From the NCBI GenBank assembly GCA_903995115.1, contig LR877160.1:62001-126000 (forward strand): 64,000 nucleotides of DNA. The letters run 5' to 3'. The DNA is from Angomonas deanei (lineage: Eukaryota > Euglenozoa > Kinetoplastea > Trypanosomatida > Trypanosomatidae). The notes beneath the pieces are model-generated. The model had not been told where the DNA came from and ran no database searches. It saw only the letters and a program-made list of their open reading frames with translations. This document shows, one piece after another, positions 58,065-64,000 of this stretch. The position numbers were made by a program, and so were the translations under genes. Position 1 is the stretch's first letter, and each line of letters starts with the position of its first letter.

Positions 58065-59793
58065 GTACGTATTCTGGTGGTACCGCTTGAACACTGCCTG
58101 TGTGCCGTGTGGCACCCCCCCGACTGACACCCGTTCTAAACTTCAAGATATCCTTCGCACCCAGCCCTTCCTCCCGGTTCACCTTGAGGTACACGTGCAC
58201 TCCCACCGCAAACTCTCCCCAACCGCGCTCCGTCACCTCAAACGGCATTTCCGTCACCACTCGAATCGGGTTGGCGAAACTCTTATCGAGCACAAACACC
58301 ACCTTCTCAATACACTTGGAGAGGTAGTGGTCGCTGCTGGTGTGGCTGTACTTGCCGTTGAAGAGACCCCGCACGTAGACCGTCCACTGGTGGCTGCGCT
58401 GCTCCTCTTCTCGGCTGACGTACTCGACACAGCTCCCCACGACGATGGGGAGGAGGACCGACTTCTTGGGGTGAGGGTGGTGATAAAACTCAGATGGTTT
58501 GTACAGTTGAACAAAGGGATTGAACAGATAACTTTCTGGGGAAGACAGTAATAAACTTTTCGTCTTGTGTTCACTAAACGCCGCATTGTAATCGGTATTC
58601 GGATGGGGAGACTTTTTCTTTAGGGTTTCAATGGTCTCCTGCAGCGCCTGTTTCATAGTAGTAGCGTTACGAGGGTCCAACATGCTCTTCTTGACAAAGT
58701 AGTTCAAATAGAATTGATTGTAGTAATCTCTCCGATTTCCCATCTGAAGTAAATCGTCCGAGACGAATGGTGGCGGAGGATCACTATTGCTATTATGATG
58801 ATTGTTGTTGTGGCTCGTGGTGTGTTCATTCATAAAATACTTGATCTGACGACGGTAGGTGGCGTTATTCTCCTCGGTTTGTTTCTTGAGCAGCCTGGCC
58901 CGCTCCGCCTCCTCCCGTAGTTTCTTTTCCCTCAGGTACTCTTCGTTATTCGCCACGGGGTGGTACGGGTGCTCGCTGTCGGTGGAGTCCTCTTCTTCTG
59001 TTTTCCGTTTCTTTTCCTTGTGCTTTTTCTGTAGCAGTGCCGCCGACACCACGCCCCCCTTCTTGACCCTGCCGCCCTCCTCGCTATCGGATGTTCCTTC
59101 AATCTCTTTCACACTACTCGACCGCACCCGTACCTCTTGGATTGTTGGAGTGGTGGTGTGCGGCTTCTTGTGTTCGGAGCTCCTGCGCCGTCCATCCACG
59201 TCTACACTCAACGACCGTCGCTGATTTCCTGGGAGCACCTCCACCAAGGTGACCGGCGCGGTCTTGGGCCGCTCCGCCGTCTCAGCTGGTCTGACCTTGG
59301 GCGGGCGCCCTCTCTTCCGCTTCAGTGGCACCACCGGTACCGGGGGTGTCCCGCCGCTCATGGTCGCCGAGGACACACTACTATCTCTACTACTGTGCAC
59401 CAGCACGTCAATCTTCTTGGTATACAACTTGCGTGGTTTCTGCGTGTTTTCATGCAGCGGGTAAATCGCGAAGGCCCGCGGCGACGTCGCAAAGGGAATA
59501 TTAAAGCTAATCTCGCGCTCCTCGGTGAGTTCGTTTTCATTTTCACTACTACCCGTCTTGGTGACACGGCTGTCAAAGTCGCTAGCGGTGGAGCAGATGT
59601 AGTAATGATTGGTGACCGTCTTGTGATGAATCTCCGCCGATTTTAGTTTATGCGTGGTATTGTGATTGTAATTCTTTAGAAAATACACCACTACCTCCTT
59701 GATGGTTTTAAAATCATCGTGGGACAAGTTTTTTAACAAAAAGGTGCGCTGCTTAAATTGAACTTTGAAGTCACGACAATACACGATACTCAT
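58033..59793 (-). CDS. AT-hook/YEATS-domain chromatin protein (N-terminal frame)
   Basis: YEATS domains read acetylated or crotonylated histone lysines in chromatin complexes (GAS41, Yaf9, AF9). This 586-residue frame has a conserved N-terminal block (IVYCRDFKVQFKQRTF), an AT-hook (LKRKRGRPPKVRPAE) near 156-170, charged linkers and a YEATS domain from about residue 444: LLPIVVGSCVEYV, SHQWTVYVRG, IEKVVFVLDKSFANPIRVV and PFEVTERGWGEFAVGVHVYL. The match to GAS41 is close. The domain is cut short: after DILKF the frame turns into a dissimilar tail (GGATRHTGSVQ to RPAGE), whereas the overlapping frame carries a segment that fits the YEATS end better. A G7 run at 58115-58121 is the probable site of a one-base shift. 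A pyrimidine tract at 59878-59902 lies upstream of the ATG at 59793. Confidence 0.85.
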   Translation of the reverse strand: MSIVYCRDFKVQFKQRTFLLKNLSHDDFKTIKEVVVYFLKNYNHNTTHKLKSAEIHHKTVTNHYYICSTASDFDSRVTKTGSSENENELTEEREISFNIPFATSPRAFAIYPLHENTQKPRKLYTKKIDVLVHSSRDSSVSSATMSGGTPPVPVVPLKRKRGRPPKVRPAETAERPKTAPVTLVEVLPGNQRRSLSVDVDGRRRSSEHKKPHTTTPTIQEVRVRSSSVKEIEGTSDSEEGGRVKKGGVVSAALLQKKHKEKKRKTEEEDSTDSEHPYHPVANNEEYLREKKLREEAERARLLKKQTEENNATYRRQIKYFMNEHTTSHNNNHHNSNSDPPPPFVSDDLLQMGNRRDYYNQFYLNYFVKKSMLDPRNATTMKQALQETIETLKKKSPHPNTDYNAAFSEHKTKSLLLSSPESYLFNPFVQLYKPSEFYHHPHPKKSVLLPIVVGSCVEYVSREEEQRSHQWTVYVRGLFNGKYSHTSSDHYLSKCIEKVVFVLDKSFANPIRVVTEMPFEVTERGWGEFAVGVHVYLKVNREEGLGAKDILKFRTGVSRGGATRHTGSVQAVPPEYVHDNETRPAGE

Positions 59794-60801
59794 CGGTGTG
59801 CTGTAGGAGGTGACCTTATTCCTTTATGTGTGTGTTCTACTTTGAAAAAAAGTAAACCCATCGTAAATAAGGATTGAGGAAAGAAGGGGAGAAAAAAGGA
59901 AATATACCGTTGTAAAATTATACTTTTTGGGTAAATGGCTTTCCCGTAGAGCGTAGCCACCGTCCGAAAAAGAAGAATTCCTTGTAAAACAAATCTGGTG
60001 AGTCCTCACACTATATATTTACTTTTTGTCGTTATTGCTTTTTTTTTTTTTTACATCTATACTTTTTTTTTTTTCGAATTGTAAATATTTTTATTGATTT
60101 ATATTTTTTAGTTTGTTTTAATCCTTCCCTTGGGTTTTTTTTTTAGTTTTGTTCTTAGTGCTGCAGTATATCATACTGAGACTAACTCACGTCCTGTCTT
60201 TTTTTTTTTTTGAATTTATTTATTTCTTGGCATTCGTAAGCCATTGTAAAATGTATATGTACTTGTAAAAATGAGAACAGTTTAACGAAAAGCGGTGTGA
60301 AAAAAAAAAAAATAACTCTCTATATTATTTTTTTACTTTTCGTGTTTCGTAGACTATCTTCTCTCTGAAGAAGGCTACAACTGCGTTTATACAGCTCATA
60401 GACGGAAAAAAAAAAGACGGACGTGAGAAAAACTGAAAAAAAGGGGGTAGGGGAAACAACGAAAAAAAAAAAAAAAAAAGTATAGTGGTGCCCCTTTTTT
60501 TCTCAGATGCGACTCGATCACTCGATGTAGAAACTTATAAATTTAACCACTTTTTGGAAAAAGGGAAGCTTTACAATAAAATTGGAAAAAAAAATTGTAT
60601 TTTTTTTATCTGTATGATCAACTTTTCACGTTTTGTTTTTCTTCATAACGATAAAAAAAAAAAAGCATTTTCATTCTTTAATCAAAAATTTCAAGAAAGG
60701 AAAAATAAAATAAAAAAATGTCAACTTGAAAAAAAAAAAAAAGGAACCGAATTACAAAAAAGAAAAAGCTTGTTTTTTTACCGTTATCATGGCACACTCT
60801 C
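59794..60801. other. 1.0-kb homopolymer-rich spacer
   Basis: Contains the splice signal of the YEATS gene at one end. The rest is A/T-rich with runs of 9-19 bases (for example near 60041-60052, 60300-60311, 60462-60479 and 60651-60663). No tRNA, no credible frame, no strand switch. Confidence 0.55.
59840..59902 (-). promoter_or_regulatory. Splice signal of the YEATS gene
   Basis: C/T-rich tract at about 59878-59902 on the minus strand and first AG at 59841-59840, 46 nt before the ATG at 59793. Confidence 0.45.
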
Positions 60802-63393
60802 TTACGCTGGCAGTAACAGCCTGGCAACACTGTCGAACCCACCGGCCTTGGCGACCTCCGCCGCGGTCTGCCCCTTCACGTTACGTGCATTAACCAAGTC
60901 CGGGCTGACCGCTGGGTACTGATACCGTAGCCACTCACACACCTCGAGCTGGCCAGCACTGGCGGCGGCGTGCAGGACGGTATTGCCGCTCTGGGAGCAC
61001 AGCGTGACGAGGTCGACCGTGGGGTACTTCCCATCGGCGACTGGCGCTAGCAACAGCTGCAGTAGGTGCAGGTGGCCGTTCCAGGCTAGTACATGGAGCA
61101 GCGTGCGGCCACTGCTATCGCGCACCCCGGTGAACCCACGGGACAGCAGCGGGTCCTTCTTCTTGATAAGGGTGAAAATACCTTCCTCGACGGTACTATT
61201 ACTATTACTATTGTTGTTATTTCCTGCGCGAATAGGGAAAGGTTGATTGTTTCCTCTCACTGCACTCTCCAACAGAAAGTTCGGGTCCCCGTAGAGGTCC
61301 GACAGACTGATGCCGTTGAGCGCGCTACCACTGTCGGCCGCTGCTGGGGCGGCGGTAGCGGCAGCAGGTCTGCTGGGGGCCATGCCGGCCGGTGCCTGCA
61401 GCTGGTCTAGCGTCATGTTCGGGTTGTAGAAGAGGGGGGCCTTGCCAGTCGCGCCGCCGTCCCCACCGGGTAGGTTCGGGGGCGGGGTGACTAGCTTAAT
61501 ATTCATCGACACGGGCGCGGCGGGGAACATATTATTGTTATTGTTGCTGTTGATGGGTAGGCTGGTGGGCGTGTTGCGGCCGGACTGCATCGCGGACATG
61601 GGCGGCGTGCGAGGGGCGGTCGCGACAGGGCCGGCGACGTGAGAAGGGGCGCTAGAGAGGACAATGTTACTATGGTTCACGCTGCCAGGGTGGAGGCTGG
61701 GGGCGCTAGGGTGACTGCCGGGGAGACTACCAGGGGCGGCCGCACTGCCGGGGAGGTTCACGGACGGCAGACTGGCAGAGGGCGGCAGCTGCAGGGCGGG
61801 GGCGCCGCTGGAGGGAGGAGTCGCCACCGGAGCACTGGGTGGTGTGGCCAGCAACTTCTGCGGACCACTCGACGGCGGGGCGGGGGCCACCACGGTCGGG
61901 GAGAGGACGGTATTGTTGTGTGTCACCGCCGTGGTAGGGACCGCTAGTTGAGGAGGGCTGTTGCTAGAGAGGATCGGCGGCGGCAGCAACACCTGCGTGT
62001 TCCCGGCACTGCTGCTGACCACGTGCGGGAGGGACGGGGCGACCGAGGGAGGGGTGCCGGCACCAGCGGGGTGCGGGTTGCTATTGGGCGAGTTGCTGTT
62101 GGCGGTGTTATTGTTCGCGTAGAAGTTGGCCTGACCCGACCCCACCTCCGGCTGCGGGGCGTGCAGCACCGGCGGGGGAATGCTCTGCTGCAGCAGACCA
62201 CTGCCGGTACTATTATTATTAAAAATGAATACCGGCTGCTGCGGCGGCGACCGTGGCGGGGTGGTGCGGGAGTTGGCGAAACTACTGTTGCTAGGGGGCG
62301 CATTGTTGGTCGGTAGCACCACACCACCGGTGGAAGAGGGGTTGAGCGGCAGGGACGGTGGGGTGAGGTTCGCCGGCAGCAGCGGAGGGGTGCCGTGACC
62401 GAGGGGGAAGCCATTCACGTTATTGGGCAGCAACGGCGGCGGGGCGGCAGAGGAGGCGCTGGTGGTGGCAAACACTGGTGGTGCGGTATTGAGCGTGAGT
62501 CCTGGTGCGTTCCCTTTTGGGGTCGGAAGAGAGACGGGTGGGGGCACATGGACCGCCGTGGGGGAGGACACGGTATTGGTGAACTGCAGTGGGGCGCCGG
62601 TGTTACTGGGGAGGAGGGCCGGTGGGCTCTGCGTCAGCTGCGGGGAGAGGATCGTGTTGTTCAGGACCCCTTGCGGCTGCAGCAGACCAGCCCCCAAGGA
62701 CTGCGGCGGGGTGGCCACCATGGACCCACTCTGCGAGGTAATGTTGTTGTTGACGGTGATGGGAAGGGGGTTGGGGTTGCTCACTGGGGCGGCGGCGGCG
62801 GCGGGGGTGGGGTCGGCCTGCGGTACCTGCGACGGCGTCATGGGCTCCACCTCGTAGCTGACAAAGAGGATGCCACACTCCAGACTGTTGGCACCCTTCT
62901 TATTGCCGGCCTTACCGCTCTTGGGGGAGGCAATGAAGCCTTGCTGCTGCTGCTTCTTCACCTTCGCGGCTAGGGTGCTATTTCCTTGGGGGGTCAGGAT
63001 AATTTCCTTCTCCACCGTGACAATGTCGTCCTCCTCGTCGTCATTGTCCTCCTCATCGTCGTTGTTATTCTGTCGCTGCCGTTTCTGGGCGGCGGTCTGC
63101 TGCCCCTCCGGCAGTCCCACAATGTTGAGGCTACCACCCCCCATGAAATCTTCAATGTCCACGTAGGGTAATTTATTAAACACCTTGAAATGGACCACTT
63201 GGGGAAGGGGGTAGTTCAGATAGACGAAGGTGGTGTCGTACTCCGCGTTGCACGTCTTCTCCCGGACGGGGGTGTTGTTGATGGTACTGCTGTTGTCACC
63301 GATAGAGACTTGGACATAGGGGTTACTCGTGCCACCGGGGTTCATGGGGAGAAGTCCTTCCGCGCTGTGAATGTTCACTGTAATCTTGAACAT
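60802..63393 (-). CDS. C2 domain - Pro/Asn-rich linker - ankyrin repeat protein
   Basis: An 863-residue protein. The N-terminal C2 domain (1 to about 100) begins FKITVNIHSAEGLLPMNPGG and shows the usual strands (NPYVQVSIGD, VVHFKVFNK, VDIEDFMGGGSL). Asp residues at some calcium-binding loop positions are present, but the set is incomplete, so calcium-dependent lipid binding is uncertain. An acidic stretch (NNDDEEDNDDEEDD) follows, then 500 residues of Pro/Ala/Ser/Asn linker. The C-terminus carries three ankyrin repeats from about residue 755: SGRTLLHVLAWNGHLHLLQL, SGNTVLHAAASAGQLEVCEW and KGQTAAEVAKAGGFDSVARL, ending at the stop. A membrane-recruited adaptor is likely. The start at 63393 is the obvious one. 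Confidence 0.85.
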   Translation of the reverse strand: MFKITVNIHSAEGLLPMNPGGTSNPYVQVSIGDNSSTINNTPVREKTCNAEYDTTFVYLNYPLPQVVHFKVFNKLPYVDIEDFMGGGSLNIVGLPEGQQTAAQKRQRQNNNDDEEDNDDEEDDIVTVEKEIILTPQGNSTLAAKVKKQQQQGFIASPKSGKAGNKKGANSLECGILFVSYEVEPMTPSQVPQADPTPAAAAAPVSNPNPLPITVNNNITSQSGSMVATPPQSLGAGLLQPQGVLNNTILSPQLTQSPPALLPSNTGAPLQFTNTVSSPTAVHVPPPVSLPTPKGNAPGLTLNTAPPVFATTSASSAAPPPLLPNNVNGFPLGHGTPPLLPANLTPPSLPLNPSSTGGVVLPTNNAPPSNSSFANSRTTPPRSPPQQPVFIFNNNSTGSGLLQQSIPPPVLHAPQPEVGSGQANFYANNNTANSNSPNSNPHPAGAGTPPSVAPSLPHVVSSSAGNTQVLLPPPILSSNSPPQLAVPTTAVTHNNTVLSPTVVAPAPPSSGPQKLLATPPSAPVATPPSSGAPALQLPPSASLPSVNLPGSAAAPGSLPGSHPSAPSLHPGSVNHSNIVLSSAPSHVAGPVATAPRTPPMSAMQSGRNTPTSLPINSNNNNNMFPAAPVSMNIKLVTPPPNLPGGDGGATGKAPLFYNPNMTLDQLQAPAGMAPSRPAAATAAPAAADSGSALNGISLSDLYGDPNFLLESAVRGNNQPFPIRAGNNNNSNSNSTVEEGIFTLIKKKDPLLSRGFTGVRDSSGRTLLHVLAWNGHLHLLQLLLAPVADGKYPTVDLVTLCSQSGNTVLHAAASAGQLEVCEWLRYQYPAVSPDLVNARNVKGQTAAEVAKAGGFDSVARLLLPA

Positions 63394-63719
63394 TGTATTT
63401 TTTTTCTTTTTTTGAAATTTTGTTCTTTTTTTTCTGTTTGGGGACTCCTATTTCTTGAAAAAAAAAAAAAAGCACAATAAACTATAAAATAAAATAAAAC
63501 AAAAAAGGGTGTCAAAAAACAGAGGTTTGTAATCTCTGTATTTTTTATCTAAAAACAATTCTTTTTTTTCTTTGAAGTGAACTGTTATTCTTTTCTGAAT
63601 GTGAAAAAAGGGAGTGAAGAAGAAATCGTGTGATTATACAAGTTTTAATAAACTCAAATGAATCGGTCAAAAAAAAAAAAAAATGGGATAGTGAACCAAA
63701 ACTGTTCTTCAATAACATG
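63394..63719. other. Intergenic spacer
   Basis: Leader of the C2/ankyrin gene (an A8 run stands five bases before its ATG) and trailer of the right-edge gene. A and T homopolymers are present; nothing else seen. Confidence 0.5.
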
Positions 63720-64000
63720 CTACACCAGTTGCAGTGTCCCCTTCAAATACCCATTATGCTCCGCATCTAGTAAATCACTAATGTACGTCTTCTGTTTATG
63801 AATCTCGCCTCGGAACTCAAATACATGACGGCACACCTGTCGCAGCGACTCCACGGACCGCTTCTTCTCCTCCCACACTTGCATATGGGAGACGTGATTG
63901 GTGTTGGCTTGATGGTTCAGCTCGAGGTCCCCCTGCACCGCAAACTCACGCTCCTCCACGAGGAGGAGGTCGATAATATCGAAACACTCCTGGATGGCAC
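63720..64000 (-). CDS. 5'-truncated protein at right edge
   Basis: The frame is open from the stop at 63720 through to the window edge, so the 93 visible residues are the C-terminal end of a longer protein; no ATG in the window is its start. The visible part is helical and charged (AIQECFDIIDLLLVEEREF, EEKKRSVESLRQVCRHVFEF, GEIHKQKTYISDLLDAEHNG), probably coiled coil or a helical bundle. No family can be named from this piece. Confidence 0.62.
   Translation of the reverse strand, partial: AIQECFDIIDLLLVEEREFAVQGDLELNHQANTNHVSHMQVWEEKKRSVESLRQVCRHVFEFRGEIHKQKTYISDLLDAEHNGYLKGTLQLV

Noticed and set aside
58065-58130. GTG at 58130 as start of a separate gene
   Set aside because: Trypanosomatids start at ATG, there is no splice signal, and the frame is better explained as the rest of the YEATS gene.
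59794-60801. tRNA or small RNA gene in the 1-kb spacer
   Set aside because: No cloverleaf arms or A/B box motifs could be found by eye; a covariance-model scan would settle it.

Overview
The window looks like nuclear DNA of a kinetoplastid, most likely a trypanosomatid. Every credible protein gene (27 open frames in about 26 genes) is on the minus strand, none needs an intron, and the genes follow head to tail with short spacers. Those spacers often carry polypyrimidine tracts followed by AG, as expected for spliced-leader trans-splicing of one long polycistronic transcript. Transcription runs from position 64000 towards 1. Standard stop codons are used. I see no tRNA, rRNA, CRISPR array, retroelement or DNA transposon. 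The species cannot be named from this sequence alone.

Region 1-25.5 kb is the conserved, moderately GC-rich part. It holds a 3'-truncated gene at the left edge (possibly a TBP/TRF4-like factor), a Sec14-type lipid-transfer protein, a giant membrane-anchored orphan, the exosome cofactor C1D/Rrp47 (EAP3), a lipin phosphatidate phosphatase, a Qc-type SNARE, a UBR1-type N-recognin ubiquitin ligase and a 2137-residue orphan. Lipid handling (Sec14, lipin) and membrane traffic (SNARE) sit together, but in a trypanosomatid transcription unit this need not mean a shared function.

Region 25.5-47.2 kb has a different texture. It holds large asparagine-rich, low-complexity proteins: a C2-like protein, a single-pass membrane protein, a protein with a short duplicated motif, an RRM RNA-binding protein whose two RRMs share a nearly identical 124-bp block, a probable N-myristoylated protein and a 705-residue orphan. 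Three gene-free spacers of 1.1, 1.1 and 2.6 kb in this part are crowded with A and T homopolymers. A small membrane protein and a coiled-coil/leucine-rich-repeat protein lie among them.

Region 47.2-54.4 kb is a run of coiled-coil proteins, four of them small or medium sized, interrupted by a seven-helix PAQR (adiponectin-receptor-like) protein.

Region 54.8-64 kb holds a threonine-dehydratase/serine-racemase relative that has lost its PLP-binding lysine (His instead) and looks like a pseudoenzyme. Next is a YEATS-domain chromatin protein that appears split by a one-base change in a G7 run, then a C2/ankyrin-repeat protein, and finally a 5'-truncated gene at the right edge.

Start codons were re-chosen wherever the open frame began with a non-ATG codon or ran upstream through the probable splice acceptor.
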